A stretch of 64,000 nucleotides of DNA from SIG78 sp045635745 (GCA_045635745.1 JAZTWG010000018.1:135937-199936), one strand, 5' to 3'; positions 24,085 to 33,778 are shown, numbered from the stretch's first letter. The notes: generated by a model from the letters alone, not told the origin. Numbers and translations: made by a program.

Positions 24085-25458
24085 ATGACCTACAACAGCT
24101 TTCCTGATACATCCGCAGCAGATTTTTTCCAGAAAATGCGGGGCTCTTTTACCGCTAAAATAATTATGATCGGATTGGTGGTTCTGCTCTGCCAGATCCC
24201 GGTGCTGATGGTCGACGGATTGATTTCCAAACGGCAGAATCTGGCCCGGAGTGTAGAACAGGAGATCGCTTCAAAATGGGGTTACCGGCAGAAAGTTTCG
24301 GGGCCGCTGCTGGCCATCCCAATGAGCCGGCAGGTCAAACGCATCGAAAAAGATGGTAAAAACATCAAAGAAGTCATTTCCACCGAGCGCTCCACTTATT
24401 TTGCAGTGCCGCAAACGCTGCATATCACCGGCGAACTGAAGCCGGAAATGCGTTACCGCGGAATCTACGAAGTTGTGCTTTACCGCTCGCATATCGCACT
24501 CAAAGGCAATATCATTTTCCCGAAAGAAATAGAAAACTGGCAGCTGTACCCGGAAAAAAGCCGCCTGATCGTGGGAATTGCCGATTTGCAGGGGCTGGCG
24601 GAGATCGAAAGCCGTTTCAACGGTCAGAAAACCGGAGTTGAGCCGGGAATAAGTGCTCATGCGCCGTTTCCGGGTGGGTTTTCCATACCTTTAAACAAAA
24701 AGGAAGACGGTAAATTTGAAATCTCTTTTTGCCTCAACGGCTGCCGTGAACTCTTATTTTCCATGCTGGGCAGAGAGACCACACTCCAGCTGCAGAGCCA
24801 GTGGGCCTCGCCGAGTTTCTGCGGAGCTTTTCTGCCGGCCCAACGCGCCATCAAAGCAGAAGGGTTCAGCGCGGGGTGGTCGGTCAGCGAATTCAACCGC
24901 GATCTGCCGCCCTGGTGGGTCGGTGCCGCCGAAAAATTCCAGTATCCGGAAAAAAACTCCAGTTACGGAGAAAATCATTACAACCGCTCTGCCGGGGTGG
25001 CACTCCTGAAAGTTGCCGACAGTTACATGCAGGTAAACCGCGCTGTGGAATACGCCATACTGATATTTATAATTGTGCTGATGGCAATGCTGATCGCCGA
25101 AAAACTTGCCAAAGTCTGGGTGCATCCTCTGCAATACTTTATTGCGGCATTGTCGCTGGTTTTGTTCTACACGCTGACCCTTGCCATCAGCGAACACAGT
25201 TCATTCGGCACAGCCTATCTGATTTCAGCGGCGGCGGTGTCGGCGCTGGGCGGATTTTACAGCGGCTTGATCTACCGCAAAGCCATGGCGGCGTTGGGGA
25301 TGTTCTGCGCGGTGGCTCTGTCTTACGGAGCAATATATGTAATTTTGCAGCTGGAAGATTACGCCTTGCTCGCCGGAGCAGTAATACTCTTTATCCTGCT
25401 GGCAGTATTGATGACCTTCACCGGAAAAATCAACCGGCAGTATGAGGTGGAACAATGA
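24085..25458 (+). CDS. creD: CreD-family inner membrane protein
   Basis: 457 residues from ATG 24085 (GGGAG upstream; a frame start at 24001 lies in the promoter). One N-terminal membrane helix (IIMIGLVVLLCQIPVLMVDGLI) is followed by the CreD motif RQNLARSVEQEIASKWG and SGPLLAIP, a large periplasmic domain, and a C-terminal cluster of about five to six helices. CreD is a conserved envelope protein induced by CreBC in enterics; its biochemical role is unclear. No creB/creC is in the window. It overlaps the next gene by 4 bases (ATGA). Confidence 0.9.
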   Translation: MTYNSFPDTSAADFFQKMRGSFTAKIIMIGLVVLLCQIPVLMVDGLISKRQNLARSVEQEIASKWGYRQKVSGPLLAIPMSRQVKRIEKDGKNIKEVISTERSTYFAVPQTLHITGELKPEMRYRGIYEVVLYRSHIALKGNIIFPKEIENWQLYPEKSRLIVGIADLQGLAEIESRFNGQKTGVEPGISAHAPFPGGFSIPLNKKEDGKFEISFCLNGCRELLFSMLGRETTLQLQSQWASPSFCGAFLPAQRAIKAEGFSAGWSVSEFNRDLPPWWVGAAEKFQYPEKNSSYGENHYNRSAGVALLKVADSYMQVNRAVEYAILIFIIVLMAMLIAEKLAKVWVHPLQYFIAALSLVLFYTLTLAISEHSSFGTAYLISAAAVSALGGFYSGLIYRKAMAALGMFCAVALSYGAIYVILQLEDYALLAGAVILFILLAVLMTFTGKINRQYEVEQ

Positions 25459-27476
25459 AAAACTTTTTCCGTAAACTTTTCTTTTGGGACTCCCCGGCGG
25501 CGGGGGCAGGGTTCGGCGGGCTGCTTAATATCGTTTATTGCTATTGTACGGCTAATTGGGGGTGTTTGTCGGATACGCTTTTTACGGCAATGCGGGCTCC
25601 GCAGGAGTTGTTTTCAACATTGTTCCTTTATCTGGCATTACTGCTGGTGCAGTTGTTACTGCTGCTTTACAGTGAATTTTTGACTTGCCGCTTTTTCTTC
25701 CGGCAAGACCGTTTGCGTTATAAAGTGCTTTTCTGGGGGATCATTGTGCTGCACATTGCCGCCTTGGTCTGGGCTGGCGAAAAAAATGATGTAAGGCTCT
25801 TTATGGTTGCTTCCGGCGTGTTGAGCATGGTTGGCTTCAACGCTTTGTGTGTAAGAAAAAACAATTATTACTTTTATATTGCCGCCGTTCTTCTTTGGGC
25901 AGCGGCAATGGCGGGTTTGCTGGTGCTTTTGAATTGCACCAATATTTTTGAGCTGGCTTTTGGAGAAATATGGTTGTCTCCGGATATGGGTTTGATTCCT
26001 TTAGCGTGGCGGGTGCCGGTGGTTTATACCGGGGTGGCGGCGTTTGTGCTTTCGCTTTACTGTTTGTTGCAACTCTGGGCGAAAGCTGACGGTAAAACTT
26101 TTCATGAAGTGTGGGGCGTTGGCTGTACGGTATTGGTGTTTTTGCTGGTGTTGTGTTATTTGACTTGCACCGCTTTTGCTCTTTACGAAGAAAAACAAAG
26201 CGAAAAATTTATGCTCGCTTTGGAAAACAACTTCAAGAAAAAGATCTCTGCCGAAGCACTTGCCGCCGATTACTTCCGCAACCGGAAAGTCGATCAGAAG
26301 TTCCACGACGATTTGCAGAAAGCTCTGGAAGAGTTTTCCGGCAAAGATGGGGATTTTATGCAAATAGAAACCGATTATAAGATCCTTGAAATCCCCAAGA
26401 TGTATCAGGAGCGGTTTTTCGGTATCGAAGCCGAAAAACTTGGTAAATTCTTTGATAAAACCATTCCCACGCCCGTTCGGGAATATTCTCAAGGCAATTT
26501 GTGGTCTATCACGCTGCCGGATTTAAGTAAAATGCGAAATGCCGCCAGGATCTTCACCTGGCAGATGCGGCTGGCAAGCGAAATGAAAGATCACAACAAA
26601 GCTATGCTGGCGTGGCAGCGTTCCGGTAGAATAACCGAGTATCTGGAACAGGAAAAAAGCCTGATCGGTTCGCTGGTGATGATCGCCGTGGAAAATATCC
26701 GGCTTGAGGGGCTTGAATATATGCTTGCAGCAAATATTTTAAGCGATCAGGAGTTGACGCTTATTCAGCAATATTTGCAGAGATCCGCAGCAAAAATGCC
26801 GACTGTCAACCGCAACGCTCTTTATTTTGAAGCTGTATTCGGCAGTGATATACTTATTGGCATGGCCAAAGGCACAGTCAAACATAATGGCAAAAGAATG
26901 CACGAAGGCGTGGCAAGCTACCGCTTTCTGGTGCCGGGGTTGTGGTATTTGGGGATGAAAAACTATTCGTCGCTTTTGAAATTTTATAACAACGAAAATC
27001 TCTGTAAGGTCGAAGAAAAAGTAAAACTAAACTCCTATAATATTTTAGCTTGTATGCTGGTGCCCGCCTTGAATAGCGGCGGTGAACGAATGCATATGTT
27101 GGAAATGCGTTATAAAGCATTTTACGCTTTGCTGGAAGCAATAAAAATCAAACGCGCAACCGGCAAATACCCGAAAAAACTGCCGCTGGCCGCCACCGAT
27201 CACTTCAACGGCCACCCCCTGCAATACAAAATCGGCTCGCACGACATATTCATCAGCAGGCTCGCAGAACGGAAAAAACCCGTCCCCGGTGAATTGGTCG
27301 ATTCAGATGACAAGCGCAAATATGAAGTTATTTCCGGAGAAATTCGTTCCGTTCAGGGAGTGGCAGTCTGGAGCGTGGGCAAAAACAAACTTGATGATGG
27401 CGGACTTGATGGCTTCAAACAACTTGAGGAGAAAAATGTCCGCTGCGATGATATGCGCGCGCTGTTGAGATTTTAA
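25455..27476 (+). CDS. Unknown polytopic membrane protein translationally coupled to creD
   Basis: 673 residues. The start overlaps the creD stop (ATGA) with GAGGTGG upstream. Residues ~15-255 contain about seven hydrophobic helices (e.g. LFLYLALLLVQLLLLLY, VLFWGIIVLHIAALVWAG, FYIAAVLLWAAAMAGLLVLL). The remaining ~400 residues look soluble and mostly helical. The C-terminus has the pattern KIKRATGKYPKKLP...FNGHPLQYK...VAVWSVGKNKLDDGG, which resembles the 'KYP...DPF.G.PL.Y...YSVG.N..DDGG' tail common in PVC-group membrane proteins. No function recognised; the coupling suggests a joint envelope role with CreD. Confidence 0.8.
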   Translation: MKNFFRKLFFWDSPAAGAGFGGLLNIVYCYCTANWGCLSDTLFTAMRAPQELFSTLFLYLALLLVQLLLLLYSEFLTCRFFFRQDRLRYKVLFWGIIVLHIAALVWAGEKNDVRLFMVASGVLSMVGFNALCVRKNNYYFYIAAVLLWAAAMAGLLVLLNCTNIFELAFGEIWLSPDMGLIPLAWRVPVVYTGVAAFVLSLYCLLQLWAKADGKTFHEVWGVGCTVLVFLLVLCYLTCTAFALYEEKQSEKFMLALENNFKKKISAEALAADYFRNRKVDQKFHDDLQKALEEFSGKDGDFMQIETDYKILEIPKMYQERFFGIEAEKLGKFFDKTIPTPVREYSQGNLWSITLPDLSKMRNAARIFTWQMRLASEMKDHNKAMLAWQRSGRITEYLEQEKSLIGSLVMIAVENIRLEGLEYMLAANILSDQELTLIQQYLQRSAAKMPTVNRNALYFEAVFGSDILIGMAKGTVKHNGKRMHEGVASYRFLVPGLWYLGMKNYSSLLKFYNNENLCKVEEKVKLNSYNILACMLVPALNSGGERMHMLEMRYKAFYALLEAIKIKRATGKYPKKLPLAATDHFNGHPLQYKIGSHDIFISRLAERKKPVPGELVDSDDKRKYEVISGEIRSVQGVAVWSVGKNKLDDGGLDGFKQLEEKNVRCDDMRALLRF

Positions 27477-27521
27477 AACCTCCGGCAAAACTCAACTGTT
27501 GCCAAGCGAATACCCGGCCGA

Positions 27522-27645
27522 GAAATTTTTGGAGAATATGGGAATGTATGAGAGGGCATGGAAAAAAAGGCGGCAAGACAATCTCTCATACTCTCTCATA
27601 AAATCCCAAGCCGCCATCTACCCTGTCGCCCGCGAATGCGGCGAA
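27522..27645 (+). repeat. Dispersed structured repeat B, copy 2
   Basis: Matches 3637-3742 in the same orientation with small insertions. It has the same GGCGGC...GCCGCC pairing around a CTCTCATA-rich interior and a terminal hairpin TCGCC-CGC-gaat-GCGGCGA. The copy-to-copy differences keep the stems paired. Confidence 0.8.
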
Positions 27646-27651
27646 AAAAAG

Positions 27652-27695
27652 GGGTGTTGCAAAACCTTAAAAAAGTTTGCAGCAACCTTTTTTTT
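27652..27695 (+). terminator. Likely terminator of the creD operon
   Basis: GGTGTTGC...GCAGCAACC stem with some imperfect pairs, followed by eight T residues. It lies ~175 bases after the stop, just past repeat B. Confidence 0.55.
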
Positions 27696-27792
27696 ATTTT
27701 GTCAAACTGCAGCAGAATATTTTAGTTTTTTTCTTGCAACAGCGTGAATTTTTACAGAAAAAATATTGCAATTTACTTATAATAAACAAGTT

Positions 27793-27925
27793 GGGATTGC
27801 TTTTATTAAAACAATAAAAGCAATCCCTGCGAAAGTTTTTGGAAAATGGGGTTCCGCCGTCGCGCGATGCTATGGCGGGACAAGGTGGGGGAAAGAACCT
27901 TTTTTCAAAAAGGTTCTTTCCCCAC
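27793..27925. repeat. Two-hairpin composite repeat, copy 2 (inverted)
   Basis: A perfect 15-bp stem, 27793-27807 with 27813-27827, then a linker with GTTTTTGGAAAATGGGGTTC, then a stem of about 18 bp at 27885-27925 (arms GTGGGGGAAAGAACCTTTTT and its inverse, one bulge). Read on the minus strand it has the same order as 3376-3492. Nothing else is seen in 27696-27988. Confidence 0.7.
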
Positions 27926-27988
27926 AAAACAGTTTTGCAACAGCCCCATATATATAAGTTCGCGCATACGGCGAACGGCACAACAGCT

Positions 27989-28765
27989 TTATTTCCGGGT
28001 GGGGAAATCTCCTGCCAGAGCGTTTTTTATGATATTTTTCACATCGTCGGAAAAATCACTGCGGAGCATCCAGCGCAAAAACCCGGGATCCTCACTGGCA
28101 AGATCGCGCAGCCGTCGGCCGGAATTTTTGCCGAAATTTATCACCACTTCGTCGCCGGAAAACTTCAAGCGGCCCTCGGGATCGACAAAATCAGCATCTC
28201 GCGCGGCAGAAAATTCTGCCAGGCCGGCCATTTCCCGCGGCAGTTCCGGGTGCTTGGCCAGCTGACCAAGCAGCACCGCCACTGTGGCATCGGTATCGGC
28301 AAGCGCACTGTGTGCATCTTCCAGATCGCCGCCGCAGAAAAACTTGTACGCCGCGGTGAGATTGCGCGGATACAAACGGCAGAAGATGTTGAATACATCG
28401 ATCAGTTTACGGTCGCGCATACTCAACTCAAGGCCGCAGCGCTTGAATTCCTCCTGCAACATGGGCACATCGAACTTAACGATGTTGTATCCGGCCAGAT
28501 CGCACCCGTCAAGGTAGTTATAGAGATTGTGCGCTATAACGTCAAAGGTAGGCGCATCGGCCACATCGGCATCGTAAATACCATGCACCGCGCTGGCTCC
28601 TGCGGGAATCGGCATACCGGGGTTGATCCGGCGAACCACTTCTTCGCGGGAGCCATCGGGCATGACCTTGATGACCGCGATTTCTACAATACGGTCGCGG
28701 TAAGGATTGGTGCCGGTGCTTTCGATATCGAAAAACACCAGCGGCCTTTCAAGAACCAGTTCCAT
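27989..28765 (-). CDS. DnaQ-like 3'-5' exonuclease (DEDDh)
   Basis: 258 residues. An RNase H-fold exonuclease of the Pol III epsilon type. Exo I: FFDIESTG (Asp13, Glu15); Exo II: NLYNYLDGCDLAGYNIVKFD; Exo III: HSALADTDAT, the DEDDh form. The C-terminal ~80 residues (NFGKNSGRRLRDLASEDPGFLRWML) match the small domain found after many DnaQ-like exonucleases. It follows the phosphoglycerate-mutase-like gene by 1 base. Proofreading versus repair/RNA turnover cannot be decided. Confidence 0.93.
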   Translation of the reverse strand: MELVLERPLVFFDIESTGTNPYRDRIVEIAVIKVMPDGSREEVVRRINPGMPIPAGASAVHGIYDADVADAPTFDVIAHNLYNYLDGCDLAGYNIVKFDVPMLQEEFKRCGLELSMRDRKLIDVFNIFCRLYPRNLTAAYKFFCGGDLEDAHSALADTDATVAVLLGQLAKHPELPREMAGLAEFSAARDADFVDPEGRLKFSGDEVVINFGKNSGRRLRDLASEDPGFLRWMLRSDFSDDVKNIIKNALAGDFPTRK

Positions 28766-28766
28766 T

Positions 28767-29978
28767 TTACAATCCCAGCAGCAACTTCACCAGATCGTCG
28801 CCGGCGAGTTTGCCGAGTTTGCCCTGCGGGGCAACGCTTTCGCCGTAGAATCTGATATCGTCTGCTTCAATACCGACTCCGCAAACTGCCAGCGGAACCG
28901 GTGTGGTGGTATGCTTGCGCAAGCTCAACGGAACCGGATGGTCAGGAAGAATGGCAAATCGGACATCTTTGCGGTCTTTGAGTGCGGCCAGCACCGGAGC
29001 AACGATCTTGCTGTCAAAGTCTTCGATCGCCTGCAGTTTGAGCTTCATATCGCCCATGTGCGAACACTCATCAATGGCTTCCACATGGATATAGACCAGA
29101 TCGTGATCTTCCAGCGCCTTGAGTGCGGCTTCCACTTTTCCGGCGTAGTTTGTATCAATGAAACCGGTGGCCCCGGCAACTTCAATTACATCCATACCGG
29201 CGCATTTACCGATACCTTTGACCACGTCCACCGCGCTGACGATCGCACCTTTGGCACCGTTGTAACGGGCGGCAAAGCCGTCGATAGCGGGTTTTCGGCC
29301 CGGACTCCACGGCCAGATGGCATTGGCGGGGCTTTCGCAATTTTTATTCAACGGGTGATTACGCAAAAATTCATCGGTCTTGAGCGCAAGATCTTCCAGA
29401 AATTTTTTGGTGTAAGCGGGTTCCGGTTTGCCATCCAATGCGGTCAGTTTGAGCTCGCTCACATGGATCCCCTGCGATGAATCCGGCTTGTGATAATCCA
29501 GATTGGGCGAAAACTCTTTGCCGTGCAGCACCAGCAGATTGCGGTAGCTCACTCCGGGATAGAACGATACTTTATCCGAGCCGAACTCTTTCTGCAAGTC
29601 TTCCATAAGAATTCTTGCCTTGGTTTCGTCCAAATGCCCTGCCGAGTAATCCAGCAGTACGCCTTCGGGCGAAACCGTGACCAGATTGCACCGCCACGCG
29701 ATATCATCGGGCGCCAGTTCAATACCCTGACTTACAGCTTCGATCGGACCGCGGCCGGGATAATTTTTTTCAGGATAAAAACCCAGCACCGACATATTTG
29801 CCACATCTGACGACGTGGGCAAGCCATCGGGCAGCGTAAAAAATGTACCGCTTGCGCCATTGGCGGCAATGCTGTCCATTGCCGGGGTGTTGGCGTATTC
29901 AACGGGCGTTTTATTGCCCAATTCGGCGATGGGCAGATCTGCCATACCGTCAGCAAGAAAAATAACTGCTTTATTCAT
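28767..29978 (-). CDS. apgM: Archaeal-type cofactor-independent phosphoglycerate mutase / proposed homoserine kinase
   Basis: 403 residues from ATG 29978. Alkaline-phosphatase-superfamily protein of the ApgM type: VIFLADGMAD metal site, LPTSSDVANMSVLGF nucleophile region, RGPIEA, RCNLVTV, HVEAIDECSHMGD, and LPDHPVPLSLRKHTTTPVPLAV. Bacterial members of this group have also been proposed to act as homoserine kinases, and no thr genes are nearby to help. It is 10 bases downstream of the classical gpmI, so two superfamily members lie in tandem. Confidence 0.85.
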   Translation of the reverse strand: MNKAVIFLADGMADLPIAELGNKTPVEYANTPAMDSIAANGASGTFFTLPDGLPTSSDVANMSVLGFYPEKNYPGRGPIEAVSQGIELAPDDIAWRCNLVTVSPEGVLLDYSAGHLDETKARILMEDLQKEFGSDKVSFYPGVSYRNLLVLHGKEFSPNLDYHKPDSSQGIHVSELKLTALDGKPEPAYTKKFLEDLALKTDEFLRNHPLNKNCESPANAIWPWSPGRKPAIDGFAARYNGAKGAIVSAVDVVKGIGKCAGMDVIEVAGATGFIDTNYAGKVEAALKALEDHDLVYIHVEAIDECSHMGDMKLKLQAIEDFDSKIVAPVLAALKDRKDVRFAILPDHPVPLSLRKHTTTPVPLAVCGVGIEADDIRFYGESVAPQGKLGKLAGDDLVKLLLGL

Positions 29979-29988
29979 AACAACCAAT

Positions 29989-31644
29989 TCATTTCATATT
30001 CATTACTGCCGGATCGTAACCTTCGGGGGCTTCGTAACCCATAAGTTCCAGACAGGTTGCCGCCAGACTGCTGATACCAAGACCTTCGTTGAGAACCTGA
30101 TCATATTCGCCCTTGTATTCCGGGTCGTAAATGATGCACGGCACGGCGTTGAGCGAGTGGCTGGTCTTGCGGGCGGGGGCGCCGGTCTTTTTGTCCAGTT
30201 TCACATTGCCTTTTTTATCATGTTCGAGCATGTCATCGGCATTGCCGTGGTCGGCAGAAAACACCAGCACGCCGCCGGCTTCTTTGACTGCTTTGACCAC
30301 TCTGCCAAGCGCAATATCCAGCGCACCCATGCTGACCAGCACCGCCTGAAAATCACCGGTATGACCGACCATATCGCCATTGGGGTAGTTCAGACGGATG
30401 AAGGGGTATTTGCCGGATTTGATGGCATCGACCACCACATCGGTAACTTCAGCGGACTTCATCCACGGGCGTTCTTCAAACGGCACCACATCGGAGGGTA
30501 CTTCCACATAATCTTCCAGAGTTTCGTCAAACTTGCCGGAGCGGTTACCGTTGAAAAAGTATGTTACATGGCCGTATTTCTGGGTTTCGCTGACGGCCAG
30601 CTGTCTGACTTTGGTGGCGGCAAGGTATTCGCCCAGAGTACGGTCGATTTCCGGCGGGCTCACCAGATAGTTTTTGGGAGCGTGCAAGTCGCCATCGTAT
30701 TCCATCATGCCGGCATACAGCACCTTGGGACGCACGCCGCGGTCGAAGTAGGGGAACTCATCGGCTTCAAACGCCGCCGTGATTTCCAGCGAACGGTCGC
30801 CGCGGAAGTTGTAGAAGATTACCGAATCGTTGTCTTTCATGGCACCGACCGGAGTTTTGCCGTCTTCAGAAATAACAAACGCATCCAGATCCTGGTCGAT
30901 GGAGCCGGTGGCTTTACGCAGTTCCACTACCGCTTCGTGGGCGGAAGCAAAGAATTTGCCTTCGCCGTGAACGTGGACTTTCCAACCGGCTTCGACCATG
31001 GCCCAGTTGGCATTGTAACGGTCCATGGTGATCTTCATGCGTCCGCCGCCGGAAGCAATTTTTGCATCGCAGCCGGCAGCACGGATCTCACCGAGAAATT
31101 CCTCAAAGGGGTCGATGTAATCCAGTGCCGAAGTTTCCGGCACATCGCGGCCGTCGAGCAGCGCGTGGATACGGATGACTTTCACACCTTCAGCCGCGGC
31201 CTGCTTGACCATGGCTTTCAGGTGGTTGATATTGCTGTGAACGTTGCCATCGCTGAACAAACCGAGGAAATGCAGCGTGGAGTTGTTGCTCAAAACGTTG
31301 GCAATAACCTTTTTCCAGGTTTCGCCTTCAAAAAGTTTGCCGGTTTCCACTGCTTCGGCCACCAGCTTGGCGCCCTGCGAAAAAACACGGCCGCAGCCGA
31401 TGGCATTATGACCGACTTCGCTGTTGCCCATATCGTCATCAGAGGGCATCCCCACAGCTGTACCGTGAGCTTTGAGCGCCGTATTGGGGCAGGTTGCCAG
31501 CAGTTCATCCAGCACCGGGGTACTGGCGGCTTTCACCGCATCGCCATCGGCATATTTGCCGATCCCCACACCGTCGGCAATGCAAAGTACCACCGGACCG
31601 CGACGGCCCTGGAACGAAGAATTCTTTTTAAGAGCTTCCAACAT
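29989..31644 (-). CDS. gpmI: 2,3-bisphosphoglycerate-independent phosphoglycerate mutase
   Basis: 551 residues from ATG 31644 (AGGA upstream). Interconverts 3- and 2-phosphoglycerate using two Mn ions. VVLCIADGVGIG first metal motif, DDDMGNSEVGHNAIG with the catalytic Ser, LFSDGNVHSNINHL, RIHALLDGRDVPETSALDYI, FYNFRGDRSLEI, and VFSADHGNADDML. Longer than the ~510-residue enzyme of many bacteria. Follows lpxA by 40 bases. Confidence 0.96.
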   Translation of the reverse strand: MLEALKKNSSFQGRRGPVVLCIADGVGIGKYADGDAVKAASTPVLDELLATCPNTALKAHGTAVGMPSDDDMGNSEVGHNAIGCGRVFSQGAKLVAEAVETGKLFEGETWKKVIANVLSNNSTLHFLGLFSDGNVHSNINHLKAMVKQAAAEGVKVIRIHALLDGRDVPETSALDYIDPFEEFLGEIRAAGCDAKIASGGGRMKITMDRYNANWAMVEAGWKVHVHGEGKFFASAHEAVVELRKATGSIDQDLDAFVISEDGKTPVGAMKDNDSVIFYNFRGDRSLEITAAFEADEFPYFDRGVRPKVLYAGMMEYDGDLHAPKNYLVSPPEIDRTLGEYLAATKVRQLAVSETQKYGHVTYFFNGNRSGKFDETLEDYVEVPSDVVPFEERPWMKSAEVTDVVVDAIKSGKYPFIRLNYPNGDMVGHTGDFQAVLVSMGALDIALGRVVKAVKEAGGVLVFSADHGNADDMLEHDKKGNVKLDKKTGAPARKTSHSLNAVPCIIYDPEYKGEYDQVLNEGLGISSLAATCLELMGYEAPEGYDPAVMNMK

Positions 31645-31684
31645 AATCAAAAATCCTTTTCAGTAAAAATCAGTTGATATTTTT

Positions 31685-32485
31685 TCAGCCGCGGCGTTCG
31701 CCGGCACCGCCGATAAGCACACCGCGCTTGCTGTTTTCGCAAAATTCGATAAATTCTTTCACCGGAGCGCACATTTCCACTTCAGCTTTGATCTTTTCCA
31801 GCGTGTTGGGAATGCTCAGCTGTTCAAAGTTGATAATACGCAGAATATCGCGCATGGCGTTGATTTCGTTGAGCTGGTATCCGGCACGTTTCATGCCCAC
31901 ACGGTTGACCGAAATGGGTCTGCCGTTGCGGCCTTCACAAATCATGAAAGGCGGAATATCTTTGCTGAACACCGAACCGCCGGAAACCATCGCCATCTTG
32001 CCTACGCGGCAGAACTGATGGATGGCTACCAGACCGGAAAGTATGGCGCGGTCGTGGACTTCGCCGTAACCGCCGACCACCGAACCGTTGACCATGATCA
32101 CGTTATTGCCGATGGTGCAGTTGTGCGCCACATGGCTGCAGTTCATGAACATGCAGTGGCTGCCGATAACGGTTTTGGTATCTGCCAGAGTACCGGTATG
32201 GATGGCGCAATGTTCGCGGAAGATATTTTCGTCGCCGATTTCAAGATAACGCTTGGTGGTCAGGTCAAGGGCGTGATCCTGTGCATCGCATCCGAGCGAG
32301 GCAAAGGGGTAGATGATGTTGTTTTTACCGATGGTGGTGTAACCGGACACATGCGCCTGGGCAATGAGTTTGGTTCCCTCGCCGATAGTCACATTTTTAC
32401 CCACGAAACAGAGCGGCCCGATCTCACAGCTTTCCGCCAGTACGGCACCCTCTTCCACAACTGCAGTAGGATGGATTTTTGCCAT
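31685..32485 (-). CDS. lpxA: UDP-N-acetylglucosamine acyltransferase LpxA
   Basis: 266 residues. First step of lipid A synthesis. Left-handed beta-helix hexapeptide repeats (IHPTAVVEEGAVLAESCEIG onward), HVSGYTTIG, FASLGCDAQD, NIFREHCAIHTGT, the catalytic His region NCSHVAHNCTIGNNVIM, and the C-terminal helical domain GRPISVNRVGMKRAGYQ. It is not next to lpxD, fabZ or lpxB, unlike in Proteobacteria. Confidence 0.96.
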   Translation of the reverse strand: MAKIHPTAVVEEGAVLAESCEIGPLCFVGKNVTIGEGTKLIAQAHVSGYTTIGKNNIIYPFASLGCDAQDHALDLTTKRYLEIGDENIFREHCAIHTGTLADTKTVIGSHCMFMNCSHVAHNCTIGNNVIMVNGSVVGGYGEVHDRAILSGLVAIHQFCRVGKMAMVSGGSVFSKDIPPFMICEGRNGRPISVNRVGMKRAGYQLNEINAMRDILRIINFEQLSIPNTLEKIKAEVEMCAPVKEFIEFCENSKRGVLIGGAGERRG

Positions 32486-32598
32486 AGCTTTTTCTCCTTG
32501 ATTTTTATTAAATTAATAACAGACATATGTTGCGTTGGTAATATAATGCCAAAAGCGGTTAATTTCAATATTTCAACACCGTTTTTATGCTCAAAAAC

Positions 32599-32627
32599 TT
32601 GATTTTATCCGACGGCATGGCTATATT
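32599..32627 (+). promoter_or_regulatory. Predicted promoter of the SGNH hydrolase gene
   Basis: TTGATT (32599-32604), 17 bp, TATATT (32622-32627) preceded by GC. The gene start is at 32678 with a clear AAGGAG. Confidence 0.5.
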
Positions 32628-32677
32628 AAGCCCGCAAAACGATTTCAGGCAAGTAAAAATAAGGAGTTTTCAGTACT

Positions 32678-33778
32678 ATGAGCAATAATGCACACGACAT
32701 AAGCAAACTTGATCCATACATGGCTGTTCCGGTTGCGGATGAAAGCGGCATAAAGTTTCATTCTCCGTTTGAAGAACCCTTCCGGCTTGCGGGCAATCCC
32801 TTTCAGGAAGCGCTGGGGCATACATTCCGCCGGATACCGCCGGAAACATTTATTTCCCCGAATGTGGATGTTTTGTCGTGGTATACAGCAGGGATTCAGC
32901 TGCAGTTCAAATCCACCAGCAAAAAGGTGATAATCAAAGCCGCGCTCAAACATAACAATCTGATGCACCACATGCCGCAGACCGGATCATCGGGGTTCGA
33001 TCTCTATGTGGGCGGCCCCGGCAACTGGCAGCTCAAAAGATCGACGAGATATGATCTCCATGCCCAAGAGTTCACCACCTCGCTTTTTGACCATGAAAAA
33101 CCCGGTTTGCGGGAATATCTGATAAACTTTCCGCTCTACAATGGGGTGGAATCAGTCTGGATCGGATTGGAAGAAGATTGCCAAATTCTGCCGCCGACAC
33201 CATGGAGCTGCGACAAACCGGCAGTGGTCTATGGCACCAGCATTACGCAGGGCGGGTGTGCATCGCACCCCGGCGGCGCGTGGACAAATATATTGTCGCG
33301 CTGGCACAATGCTGAATTTTACAATTTCGGTTTTTCCGGAAGCGGCAAGGGCGAACCGGAAGCGGCAGAAATGCTGGCAAGCATAAAAAATCCCCGCTGT
33401 TTCATTCTTGACTACGAAGCCAATGCACATAATGCGGGGATCAGAGCCACACTGGAAAATTTTCTGGATATACTGCGCAGCAAGCACCCGCAGGTGCCGA
33501 TAACGGTTATTTCCAAAGCTCCGCATGCCAGTACCATGCTGGCATATGGTGCCGATGATATTTGCTGCGAAGTATCAGAAGATTGCCGGCTTTCGCAGGA
33601 ATTCCAGCGGGAAGTCGTGGCCAAACGCCGGGCCGCCGGCGATGATAATCTTTATTTTGTCAACGGGCTCAAACTGTTGGGCATCGACTGGGGCGAGTGC
33701 ATGATGGATGGCTGCCATTTCAACGATCTGGGCTTCTACCGTTTTGCCGAAAACCTCAACCGGTATCTGAAATTCTGA
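32678..33778 (+). CDS. SGNH/GDSL-family esterase
   Basis: 366 residues. No signal peptide is seen. An N-terminal beta-sandwich (~1-165) of the type that precedes SGNH hydrolases leads to the catalytic domain: VVYGTSITQGG (nucleophile Ser block), NFGFSGSGKGEP (Gly block), ILDYEANAH (in the place of GxND), and the C-terminal DGCHFNDLGFYRFA with catalytic Asp/His. Probably an O-acyl or carbohydrate esterase. Stand-alone transcription unit; the substrate is unknown. Confidence 0.85.
   Translation: MSNNAHDISKLDPYMAVPVADESGIKFHSPFEEPFRLAGNPFQEALGHTFRRIPPETFISPNVDVLSWYTAGIQLQFKSTSKKVIIKAALKHNNLMHHMPQTGSSGFDLYVGGPGNWQLKRSTRYDLHAQEFTTSLFDHEKPGLREYLINFPLYNGVESVWIGLEEDCQILPPTPWSCDKPAVVYGTSITQGGCASHPGGAWTNILSRWHNAEFYNFGFSGSGKGEPEAAEMLASIKNPRCFILDYEANAHNAGIRATLENFLDILRSKHPQVPITVISKAPHASTMLAYGADDICCEVSEDCRLSQEFQREVVAKRRAAGDDNLYFVNGLKLLGIDWGECMMDGCHFNDLGFYRFAENLNRYLKF

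Noticed and set aside
29815..31677. A 620-codon + strand frame opposite gpmI
   Set aside because: Antisense shadow; the minus-strand protein has all phosphoglycerate mutase motifs.
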